From assembly GCA_028015205.1 (NCBI GenBank), contig CM051521.1:121838614-121902613 (forward strand): a stretch of DNA of 64,000 nt. The letters are read 5' to 3'. Every line of letters begins with the position of its first letter. The first letter of the stretch is position 1. Origin of the DNA: Mytilisepta virgata (Eukaryota; Mollusca; Bivalvia; Mytilida; Mytilidae). Shown piece by piece: positions 32,300 through 54,586 of the stretch. Both the position numbers and the translations under genes were made by a program. Below the pieces are notes generated by a model. That model did not search any database. It was given only the letters and a program-made list of their open reading frames with translations, and was not told the origin of the DNA.

Positions 32300-35200
32300 A
32301 AATACAACTTGATAAATGTGAGAAACACAAAGGAAATTCCCTGAGTAAATGTTAAACACATATGAGATTCCCCGAATAAATGTCCGACACACATAGGAGA
32401 TTCCCAAAGAAATGTGAGACACATATGAGATTCTAGAGTAAATGTGAGACACATGTAGGTGATCCCTTGTGTTAATGTGAGACATTCATAGGGGATTCCA
32501 TGGGTAAATGTTAGATACACTTAGGAGAATCCATAAAAATAATGAGAGAAACACATAGGAGATATCCTGAGTAAATGTTAAATACACATTGGAGATTCAC
32601 AAAGAAAATTTGAGACACAAAATGAGATTCCCAGAGTAAATTTGAGACACATAGGAGATTTCCTGAGTAAATGAGAGACATAGAGAGAAGATATCCTGAG
32701 TAAATGTGAAACACACATGGGAGATTCCCTGAGTAAATGTTAGATACACATAGGAGATTTTCAAAGAAAATTTGAGACACACGTATGAGATTCTCTTGGT
32801 AAAATTGAGACCCTTATAGACAATCCCCTGAGTAAATGTGACATTCATAGGGGATTCCCTGAGTAAATGTGAAACATACACAGGAGATTCCCTGAGTAAA
32901 TTTGAGACACACAGGAGATTCCTTTATTAAATTCAAGCAAATAAGATATTCTTTGAGTAAATGTGAGACACACAGAAATTTCCTCAGTAAATGTGAGACA
33001 CAGTAGATTCCCTATGTAAATGTGAGACACACATAGGAGATTCCTTAAGTGAATGTGGGACACACATAGGAGATTTCCCATGTAAATGTGAGACACACAT
33101 AGGAGATTTCCCATGTAAATATGGGACACACAGGAGATTCGCCAAGTAAATGTGAGACATGTAGGAGACCCCATGAGTAAATGTGACACACATGGGAGAT
33201 TTCCCTGAGTGAATGTGGGACACACATATTAGATTCCCTGAGTAAATGCGAAACACGCATAGATTCCCTGAGTAAATGTTAAATACACATAGGAGATCCC
33301 CAAAGAAAATGTGAGACACAGGAGATTATCTGAGTAAATGTCAGACACACGTAGACGATCCCCTGAGTAAATGTGAGACACACAGGAGATTCCTTAAGTG
33401 AATGTGGGACTCACATAGGATATTTCCCATGTAAATGTGAGACACACATAGGAGATTTCCCATGTAAATGTGGGACACACAGGAGATTAACCAAGTAAAT
33501 GTGAGACATGTAGGAGACCCCATGAGTAAATGTGACACACACATGGGAGATTTCCCTGAGTAAATGTGGGACACACATATTAGATTCCCTGAGTAAATGC
33601 GAAACACGCATAGATTCCCTGAGTAAATGTTAAATACACATAGGAGATCCCCAAAGAAAATGTGAGACACAGGAGATTATCTGAGTAAATGTCAGACACA
33701 CGTAGACGATCCCCTGAGTAAATGTGAGACACACAGGAGATTCCTTAAGTGAATGTGGGACACACATAGGATATTTCCCATGTAAATGTGAGACACACAT
33801 AGGAGATTTCCCATGTAAATGTGGGACACACAGGAGATTAACCAGGTAAATGTGAGACATGTAGGAGACCCAATGAGTAAATGTGACACACACATGGGAG
33901 ATTTCCCTGAGTAAATGTGGGACACACATATTAGATTCCCTGAGTAAATGCGAAACACGCATAGATTCCCTGAGTAAATGCGAAACACGCATAGATTCCC
34001 TGAGTAAATGCTAAATACACATAGGAGATTCCCTTAGTAAATGCAAGACACACACAGTAAATTCTTCGAGTAAATGTGAGACACACGAAGGAGATTCTTT
34101 GAGTAAATGTGACACACATAGAAATTCCCTGACTAAATGTGAGACACACATAGGAGATTACCTGAGTAAATATGAGACACACATAGGAGATTACATGAGT
34201 AAATATGACACAAATAGAAATTCCCTCAGTAAATGTGGGACACACATAGGAGATTACCTGGTAATTTAAGACACACATAGGAGATTCCCTTAGTAAATGT
34301 TAGACACACATCTGAGATTCCCAAAGAAAATATAAGACACACATATGAGATTCTCTTATTAAATGTGAGACACACATAGGCAATCCCTGAGTTAATGTGA
34401 GACATTCATAGTTGATTCCCTGGGTAAATGTGAGATGCACATAGAAGATTCCGTGAGTAAAAGTGAGACGCACGTAGGAGATTCCCTTAGTAAATGCAAG
34501 ACACACAGGAGATTCTTCAAGTAAATGTGAGACACACGTAGGAGATTCTTTGAGTAAATGTGACACACATAGAAATTCCCTCAGTAAATGTGGGACACAC
34601 ATAAGAGATTACCTGAGTAAATGTAAGACACACAGGAAATTCCCTAAGTAAATGTTAGACACACACTAAATTCCATGTGTAAATATGAGACACATGTAGG
34701 ATATTCTCTGAGTAAATGTGATGCACACGCAGGAGAGTACCAGAGTAAATGTGAGACATGTCGGATATTCCCTGAGTAAATGTGAGACACACATAGGAGA
34801 TTCCCTGACTAAATGTAAAACACATATAGGAGATTCCCTGAGTAAATGTTAGATATACATGAGATTCCCAAAGAAAATGTGAGACACACATATGAGATTC
34901 TCTGAGTAAATGTGAGACATTCATTGGGATTCTCTGAGGAAATGTGAGACACACATAGGAGATTACTTGAGAAAATATTAGACACACGTCTGATATTCCC
35001 AAAGAAAATGAGAGACACATATGAGATTCTCTGAGTAAATGTGAGACATTCATTTGGATTCTGTGAGGAAATGTGAGATACACATAGGAGATTACTTGAG
35101 AAAATATTAGACACACGTCTGATATTCCCAAAGAAAATGAGAGACACACATATGAGATTCTCTTAGTAAATGTGAGACACACATAGATGATCCCCTGAGT

Positions 35201-35840
35201 AAATGTGAGACAATTAAAGGGGGTTCCCTGAGTTAATGCGAGACATTCATAGGTGATTCCATGAATAAATATGAGACACACATAGGAGATTGCCTGAGTA
35301 AAAGTGAGACACACGTTCAATTCAATTCCTTTAGTAAATGCGAAATATGCATAGGAGATTCTTCAAGTAAATGTGACACACATAGGAGATTCTTTGAGTA
35401 AACGTGGGACACACAAAGAAATTCCTTTTCTAAATGTGAGGCAAGTAGGATATTCCCTGAGTAAATGTGAGTCACACATAGGATATTTTCAGAGTAAATG
35501 TGAGACACACATAGATTCTCTGAGTAAATGTGATTCACATGTAGGAGATCCCATGAGTAAATGTGAAACATACATATAAGAGACTCCCTCACTTCATGTG
35601 GGACACACATATTAGATTCCCTTTGTAAATAAGAGACACACAGGAAATTCCCATGAGAAAATGTGAGACACATAGGAGATTCCCTGAGTGAATGTGATAC
35701 ATGAGATTTCCTTTTATGAGACGCGTAGGAGATTCGCTGAGTAAATGTGAGACAGATTCTCTGAGTAAAAGTGAGACACACATAGGGAATTCCCGTAGTA
35801 AATATGAGACACACACAGGAGATTCTCCGAGTGGCACAAA
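32300..35840. repeat. 33-bp minisatellite, about 3.5 kb
   Basis: Roughly 100 units of consensus AGGAGATTCCCTGAGTAAAT plus GTGAGACACACAT. Three consecutive blocks of about 350 bp (starting near 32985, 33340 and 33690) are nearly identical, showing higher-order amplification. A smaller doublet of about 132 bp lies at 34900-35160. Because the unit is 11 codons long, minus-strand frames stay open over long distances (up to 221 codons at 34655-35320). These are by-products, not genes. Confidence 0.9.
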
Positions 35841-36136
35841 GCTTTTGGGACATCTGTCATACAAACAAGGATCTTGTTTGACTACATCCAGGAGTTGTGG
35901 GTTGTCATGGGGATATATAAAGGACACGTGTACATTTATAACTCAATAAAAGTAAACATAAATAAACACAGTATTCCATACAATATACTTAGTAATTATC
36001 AGACAAGAGAAAACCACTGGTCATGTCCTAGAAGTGTTACGATGATATTGAAAATTTTCACGAGTACTCAACCCAATCCCTAAATACATGCATTTGGTGA
36101 AACACAAGTGTACAAACAATAAAATCAGTCATAATG
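35841..36136. other. Intergenic, nothing recognised
   Basis: Short non-repetitive stretch. The last six bases, ATAATG (36131-36136), are the left target duplication of the next element. Confidence 0.5.
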
Positions 36137-37378
36137 TATGGCAAGCCGAAGTGGACAAAAATAGGTATTTTCTAATATTAGAAAATGAATTTGTAATATT
36201 AGAAATTCAATTTCTAATATTACTTATTCAATTTCTAATATTACTAATTTAATTTCTAATATTACTAATTCAATTTCTAATATTACTAATTCATTTTCTA
36301 ATATTACATATTTGGTGGATTTTGTAATATTATTAAATGATTTTGTAATATTAGAAATTCATTTTCTAATATTACTTATTCAATTTCTAATATTACAAAT
36401 TCAATTTCTTATATTAGAAATTCAATTTCTAATATTACTAATTCAATTTCAAATATTACTAATTCATTTTCTAATATTAGAAATTCCTCGATAATTTCTA
36501 ATATTAGAAAATGAATTCATAATATTACAAAATCTTCTTTCTATAATTTAAGATAATTTGTAATATTAGAAAAGATGGCGACTGTTTTAAGAATTACTCA
36601 TAAATGATTTCTCCCTAAACATTTTTGTTAAAAATGTAAGCACAGTGCAAAAGTGACCTCAATCAAATACTCTTAAGAATTGAGGCTGCTGCTATTGCCG
36701 AAAATCACCAAGACTTGGAAAGATGTCTAGCTGAAGGGGAAAGAAAACTTCGAGAAAGTGAAAATATACTAGAGTGATTAGGGATCATTAGTTTTTCTAG
36801 CATATCATGGTTTTAAAAAAGCTTTGTTTTATAATATAAGAATTTCTTTTTGTAATATTAGAAACTGAATTTCTAATATTCGTAAATGCCTTTAATTTGT
36901 AATATTAGAAATTGAATTTCTAATATTAGAAAATGAATAAGTAATATTAGAAATTGAATTAGTAATATTAGGAATTGAATTAGTAATATTAGAAATTGAA
37001 TTAGTAATATTAGAAATTGAATTAGTTATATTAATAAATCGATTTGTAATATTAGAAAATGGTGCATAATTTCTAATATTACTTATTCAATTCCTAATAT
37101 TAGAAAATCAATTAAGAATATTACAAAATGAATTTCTAATATTAGAAAATGAATTAGTAATATTAGAAATTGAATTTGTAATATTACAAAATCATTTTCT
37201 AATATTATAAATTCTGGGCAATTTTCTAATATTAGAAAATCAAGAATTTCTAATATTCATAAATAAATTAGTAATATTAGAAATGATTAAGTAATATTAG
37301 AAAATGAATTTCTAATATTACAAATTCATTTTCTAATATTAGAAAATACCTCATTTTTGTCCACTTTGGCTTGCCATA
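36137..37378. mobile_element. Inverted-repeat element filled with palindromic 18-mers
   Basis: The termini TATGGCAAGCCGAAGTGGAC then 'aaaaataggtatttt' and their reverse complement at 37342-37378 form inverted repeats of about 36 bp. ATAATG flanks both sides (36131-36136 and 37379-37384). The interior is an array of the palindrome TTTCTAATATTAGAAA and variants joined by 'ttcaa' or 'ttgaa' links, at 36165-36565 and 36835-37345. The two blocks are separated by about 270 bp of unique sequence. Confidence 0.85.
36641..36777 (+). other. Coding-like insert inside the palindrome element
   Basis: After 'aaaatgtaag' an open stretch reads AQCKSDLNQILLRIEAAAIA, then ENHQDLERCLAEGERKLRES and ENILE, then TGA at 36775. 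It looks like a charged alpha helix and differs in base composition from the surrounding array. No family recognised. It could be a captured exon end or chance. Confidence 0.25.
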
Positions 37379-38959
37379 ATAATGAGTTCAATTCAATAAT
37401 TTTGTACTAGAAAAATGACTGTACATAAAAATAACCATAAACAGGATGTACCATTCTTAGAATTCTGTTGGTTAACTCATAACTAATTCATAGTACCATC
37501 TGGGTTTTAAAAAGACCACTTCCTTTCCCAGCAAGTTCCATGGTTCAGCTTTTCCTTGTAGTCACTATGGGAGTAATTAAACATTTTTTACATTTTTATT
37601 ACTCCCATTGTCAACATTTGTGAGTATGGTCTCCATAAAAGAAAGATGATAGTCGGTTTGATGTGAAAAACGGCTGTCCCGTGTAAAGGGACTGAGTAAC
37701 CTTATGGCTACTCTGAAATATCAAAATCAATGAACAAAATAAAACAATGCAGAAAGCTAAAATTTCTTGGCGTATTCGCTAAGAAGAGGGGGATTAGTAA
37801 AAGCTACTATAACTTCCTACTAAATATATTCCAAGTCAGGGGATTAGAATCTACTTAAGCAGTTTGTTGCGGGCGTTGGCGGATCGTTAACCCATTGACT
37901 TGTAAAGATTCTTTCCAAATAGGAGATATTTTGGAAGCATCATCACTCATATGATCTATGAAAGTAACCAATCATAAGCCGTGGTTTTATGTTTTGTTTA
38001 TCAACCGTATATCTGAGATGACTTTCCTAGGAACTACTTAACATTAAATTGAAAATAGTAATTCAAATGAGCGATAAAATGTTTTCCTGACAAATTTAAA
38101 AATGATTTGTGTATGGAATAAATGTAATTTTTTTGTTTGTTTTAATTATAAATATCTTAGGTTTCGATTAAATTTGCATTAAAACCTATAAGTGTCATAA
38201 TGGATGTCGGTGATAAAGTTTTAGCATTCTGCATTGCTTTAACCTAAATGTTTTTACACCCCCCCCCCCCCCCCCCCGGTGGTACCAAAATATATCCTGT
38301 TATTTTGTACCACATTAAACCACCAGATACCTCACCGACATGTAACCGAAACTTTGGACAGCCAAAGTTACCAAAACATTGTGAGCAATGGGAACAGGAT
38401 ATAGACAAACTCCGCTTAAGGTCATGCAACTTGTCTTTCTTGAGTCAGTAAAACCATATTTGCAGAGAGAAAGGTTCAAATTCTAAACCTTATTGCGCAT
38501 CTACATATAGTGTGACAATATTGTGTACAAATAAAATGCAAACGAGGAATTTAGGTCACGTGTGGCGGACGGAGAGACGGGGGCATTAACAATTATTCTT
38601 CGAAAGTGCAGGGATAAAAAAAAAACAGCACTAAAACCCTATAAGAGAGATCTGTTCACGGTTTATACATGCGGACTCGGTTAATTGCAAATGGGTAAAT
38701 TACCCGCAGAGTGTCTGTTCCAGTAGTAGGTCTTGCCTTGAGATAGAAAATTCGTACTTGTCAATCCTACGTGATTTTAGAGCGATTATATGAAGAAAGA
38801 CTGAACAAAAAATTGTGTTAAAAGTTTGTGACGTAAAGAAATCTACCGTGACAGTAAACATCATAGACTGGAGACCTTGGTATCCGACTGTTAAGAACTG
38901 GGAAGTAAACAATATAAAAATTTTAACGTAATGTTGTGTATTAAAATCAATCTATATAG
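37379..38959. other. Intergenic, with one coding-like patch
   Basis: Mostly unremarkable. After a C run at 38262-38278, the + strand reads HIKPPDTSPTCNRNFGQPKL then PKHCEQWEQDIDKLRLRSC up to a stop at 38449-38451. It is short, has no start independent of the C run, and matches no family I know. Confidence 0.3.
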
Positions 38960-41170
38960 CTGAAAGTGATATTTACTGACTGGGGTAGTTTCTTTTCATT
39001 CGTATCAACAGCAAAACCCACCAAGGGCCCGATTTCTATAAATCTATATGTTTTTTCTTATTTCACGGGTACTTTTAATAAATATTTACCAAGAACGCGA
39101 CCATTCGTGTGTTTATTATCAATGCGCTATATACTATCCACTTCCTTATAATAAGAAAATTCAAACGTGTCAAATGTGGATATTAAAGAACTCCGAAGAT
39201 TTGGAGGATATTTTACGATCTCGGTCCATTTCAGTCTGTAACAGCATCAAAACATTTGACTTCTCTACCCTCTATACCACCATTCCTCATTCAAAACTGA
39301 AGGAGAAGAAAGATCTAATCTATCGATGCTTTCAAAATAAAAATTACACATACCTTGTCATTGGTAAAGATAAATCATACTTTGTTAAAAACCACTCTAA
39401 ATAAAACAAAAAATATATAGAGGGCGAAATTGTCCTCATGATTGAAGTTTTGATCGACAACATATTTGTTCAATTTGGTGCACTTGTTTTCCAACAGACT
39501 ATTAGCATTCCTATGGGCACTAATTGTGCGCCACTCCTGGCCGACTTGTTCCTTTACTCATCTGAGGTAGATTTCCTTGACGGGCGTCCTAAGGAAAAAC
39601 AGAAGTTAGCCCGTACTTTTAATTTCAGCTTCAGCTACACAGATGATGTTTTATCACTTAACAATTCACGTTTTAGGATTTTTTTACATCTCATATATCC
39701 CAATGAGCTCGAAATTGAGGATACCACAAACACTGCCAAGTCTGCATCTTATCATGACCTTCACCTCGAAATTGACGTGGCCAGAGGAAGGTTGAATATA
39801 AAACTTTACGACAAACAGGATGACTTTGACTTTCAAATCGTCAACTTCCCAATTTTGAGCGGCAACATCGCAGAAGCGCCGGCGTATGGAGTATATATTT
39901 CACGACTTTTGCGTACGTCATTTCAGAGCTTGTGACATATACATTGACTTCCTGTGCAGAGCCCGGCTTCTGACAGAAAAGTTGCTCAAACAGGGGTATG
40001 TTGCTCCTAAATTGGAGTCATCCTTATTAAAGTTTTATGGACGTCATCATGACTTGGTTGACAGGTATGAAAAAAACGTTTCCCAAATGAAAATGGACCT
40101 GTTACATTGACGTTGTCTCTTCATCATACCTTATTTGACATAGGTAGCATGGCGGGTGTCCTGCAGAGACGTACTACTCTTCCGGAGCACCTGAGTCTAC
40201 CCCCGGTTTTTTGGTGGAGTCCATGTTGTTTATGGTTTAGTTTTTAATTATAGTGCTTTTATTGTTTTGGTCTTGTCTTCGTTGTTCTCCGGAGTTTGTC
40301 AGTTGTTTCAATTTTCCCCTACCTCGAATGTCGCTTTGGTATTTCTTGACTTTACTTATGATTGTTTATCCTGAAATATGCGTTCTAGACGCAAAAAGAG
40401 GTATACATCGGACATCACTTTGCTACAACTTAGATAGTACCCTTTTCACCAGTAGTATGCAAGTTACAGTGAGTATCATCTCAGTACTCAATGACACGAT
40501 TTCTAGACACGTGTGTGTTTAATTTTTTCAGGGTTCCTATATAAAAAGTTCTGAATTTAAGCTTGTGACCTGCTAAATCCCTCTTTATGTAAAATGTTTC
40601 GATCAGTTTAATTTAGGTCTGGAGCTGGCATTAAATATCATTTTGCTTCGTTTCTTCTGTCACCTTTTTTAACATCGGATTCGGACATCTTTTGAACTGA
40701 CTTAATTCTACTGTGTGCATCGCTGTGTGTTTGTTTATTCCACATTGGCTAGAGGTACAGGGGGAGGGTTGAGATCTCACAAACATGTTTAACCCTGCCA
40801 CATTTTTGCGGTTGTCCCAAGTCAGGAACCTCTAGCCTTTGTTAGTCTTGTGATTTTTTTTTAATTTTGGTTCATTTTTATGTTTCGGGGTTTAGTGTGC
40901 CGTCCATTTTGCTGAACTAGTAAACATTATTGTTTGGGGGCCAGCTGAAGCCCGTTGAAGACCCATTGGTAGCCTTGAGCTGTTTTCTGCTCTTTTGTCT
41001 CGTTGTTGTCTCTTTGACACATTCCCCGTTTCCATTTTCTATCAAATCAAATATATGTATTTCCAATACAGTATATTGCCATGCACACATTGTACTTAGA
41101 TGGGCAATAAGGTTTTGGATTTTTCATTTTCAAAAACTGGCAGTTATCGATGGCAAAACTATGCTATGAT
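38960..41170 (+). mobile_element. Retroelement copy with mussel-type 3' region
   Basis: It covers the broken reverse transcriptase at 39048-40110 and a non-coding 3' region. Recognisable 3' blocks are 'ggtagcatggcgggtgtcctgcagagacgtactact' (40143), 'gaggtacagggggagggttgagatctcac' (40752) and 'ttgtctctttgacacattccccgtttcc' (41006). I know these words as very common in mussel genomes and transcripts. Boundaries are approximate and no target duplication was found. A fragment of the same 3' region is at about 62150-62205. Confidence 0.7.
39048..40110 (+). pseudogene. Broken reverse transcriptase
   Basis: The fragments carry RT landmarks: KTFDFSTLYTTIP (first catalytic Asp region), SIPMGTNCAPLLADLF (template-grip region) and YTDDVL at 39635-39652 (the YxDD active site). 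The frame is broken by a stop at 39402-39404 and by a frameshift near 39900-39930, after which RACDIYIDFLCRARLLTEKL continues in the next frame. It resembles an RT group common in marine invertebrates, perhaps Penelope-like. The class is uncertain and no endonuclease domain was seen. Confidence 0.8.
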
Positions 41171-51989
<10,819 letters not shown>

Positions 51990-54586
51990 GTAAGTATATA
52001 TACTGTTACCATTTTCCAATGTTAATACAAAAAATATTGTATTGCTTTATGTTTTCAACTAGCATTTCCAATGCAAACAATTGAGTTATTCATTTTGTGA
52101 TGTTTGGATTGTTTGAAACCGACATAAAGAGTAACCTGATTTGGTATCACTCAAACAGCTGCTATATTTATGTTGTTACATGTTGTAATTGTGTAATTGG
52201 AATTAGAATTTACCCTGACCCTGATACCTATAATTGGTATCTTTTGCATATAATCCTGCTTGGTTTATTTGTTGTATGTCTTGGTTGTTTCATGTTTTTT
52301 TGTAGCCTTATGCACCATAAAGTCTAAAAATAAATTTCAAAATAATAAATAAAAAGGTATAATCCTTTGTTGCTTTTTTTTTGTAGATCATAAAATATTC
52401 ACATAATCAACATGATCAACTGTACATATTGCTAGTATATATCTAGTATCTTGCAATGCATTTTGATAAATAAATATGATTTTTTAAAACTAATTCTTGT
52501 GAAGTCAAATACTGATACATAGAACTAAATTCTTGTAAATTTAAATGCTGATACTTGTGAAGGTTTATCTGTAATGTACATGTAATATATCCCATCTGTT
52601 TATTGATTTTAAAAGTGTAATTTGTTAATACAAACAGATATTAATGGTCAAAATACAAGCTCACATTGATATGATTACAAATCCAACAGATCAATAAATT
52701 TTAATCCTGTAAACTAATTTGTTTCTGCACTTTTTTGCAAAATTCCCAAATTAGATATAAAAATATAACAGCCTGCCAAATTTAACACACTGAAATTGAA
52801 TTACATTTTCAGCAAAAAACCCAAATTATTTCTAACAAATATAACAATTTATGGTACATTTTCCTATAAATTGGAAAAAGTCAACAAAACTAAAGTAATA
52901 AGGATATCTACCATTAAATATAGGGAACAAAAATATATTTCATTAGAGAATTATTCTAATAGCATTGACCAAAGCACATTCTGTTTGAAGTACCAAAAAC
53001 ATGTGTTTAATTACGGCTTTTACAACCCAATGAAATTTCTTTAAAAGTTGTCAGTTCATATGATTACCTTTGACAGCAAATTTTACTTTTCCAACTATTT
53101 CATTTGGATTCTTACACCTTGTTTTAGAATCATACATGTCACATTATTTTCATGTAGACTAGACCATGTGATTCTATTAGCCAATTTTACTTCCAAGGTT
53201 CAATTAAATATAATGATATTAAGTATAAAACACTGCAGTTAAATAATATGTTATGACCTTTTGAAAACCATCATTTTTCATCTATAGGTTTTAATGGTCC
53301 AGTGTTACAAACCAAAATAAGAATTTGTAAACGTTATTACACATCCACATCTTAACATAACAAGCACCCTGTGGCACTGTGTGGCATTTGTCAAATATTA
53401 GTCATTCTGTATTTTATGTTATAGTATTTGAATCTATGACAAATTTTCAAATTTCTAGAGCTTTGAAAAATTTAAAATCTTATAGACGGGGGTATAGACT
53501 TTGTCTAAGCCAAACTGAAAAATAAACGCTTGACATATTTTTTTTGGTCCAATTCAGACATTATTAACTAATTTGAATTTTCATTAACTAAACAAGCAAT
53601 GCGATGTCTTGTTTAAATCTGATGTCTGAACTACAGTAAAAAGTGTCAAATTTGACTTATAATTTACAGTAATGTTGTAGTATTTAAATAAAGAGTTATG
53701 AAGAAGGGTGTATGAATCAGATAATCCTGTTAAAAAAAATACAAAAACAATCAGTGAAGTAACCCTTTACCATATGCTTTATAGCTAATAAACAGTACGG
53801 TGAATGAATTCTGGAAAAGAATTGTGCATTTTTTGGCCATTTTTTATCCCTGGTTTATGATGGTATTAAAATGATAGGATAAAATGCTGTAAATGAAAGA
53901 AAACTCAGTGAGTTTAAAATAAAGTCGTGTTAAATAAACACACATCACAAGGCAAGTTGAATGTTTCTTACATCTGTTTTTTTACCGGTATTTGATTTTA
54001 ACTCGCTGAAAATACCCCATATCCTTTCCTTTTCAAATTAATTTTTTTCTTAGTATCGGACACTAAATACGAGATCTCATAATTTTGAAATTTAAAAGGA
54101 TATACAGACATAAGTTGTTGTCTCAGCCCACCATATACTGGACAAGTGGTTAAAGTGAAATAAATCCACAACAGAATCAACCAAAGCTTAACTTTAGACA
54201 ATTAAATATCAGTAAAATTGTATGGAGATGCAAAATTACAATTTTCTGAAGCTTATAACCAGCTTGCTGGGCAATTATTTGATGATTTTCTGAATGACTA
54301 GAATATTATCTATACTAAAGCATAACCAATTTTATACATAAACAGTATATCTAGTCTGAGAAAATAGTGATCCAGTACAAAGCCATTTTTAATACGTCTA
54401 CAAAAGTTGGAAATAATAGAGTTTGATAGTAATGGAGATACGTTTACAAACAACTATGTAACACATCCAGAATAACAGTATAATAATAAGAATTCATCAA
54501 GTTTACATTTTACTCAGTAACTTCAAGTTTAAACTTATTTTATTCACATTTGTTTTATTATATGGAAAAGAACACATATGGGGTAA
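51990..54586. other. Intron 3, first part, nothing recognised
   Basis: AT-rich intronic sequence. No exon encoding the C1B domain (HTYSSPTFCDHC-type motif) was found here or later in the window. Confidence 0.5.

Noticed and set aside
34655..35320. 221-codon minus-strand frame and its neighbours (32227-35927)
   Set aside because: They are translations of a 33-bp minisatellite whose unit is a multiple of three. Several frames are open at once and there is no start context, domain or splice structure.
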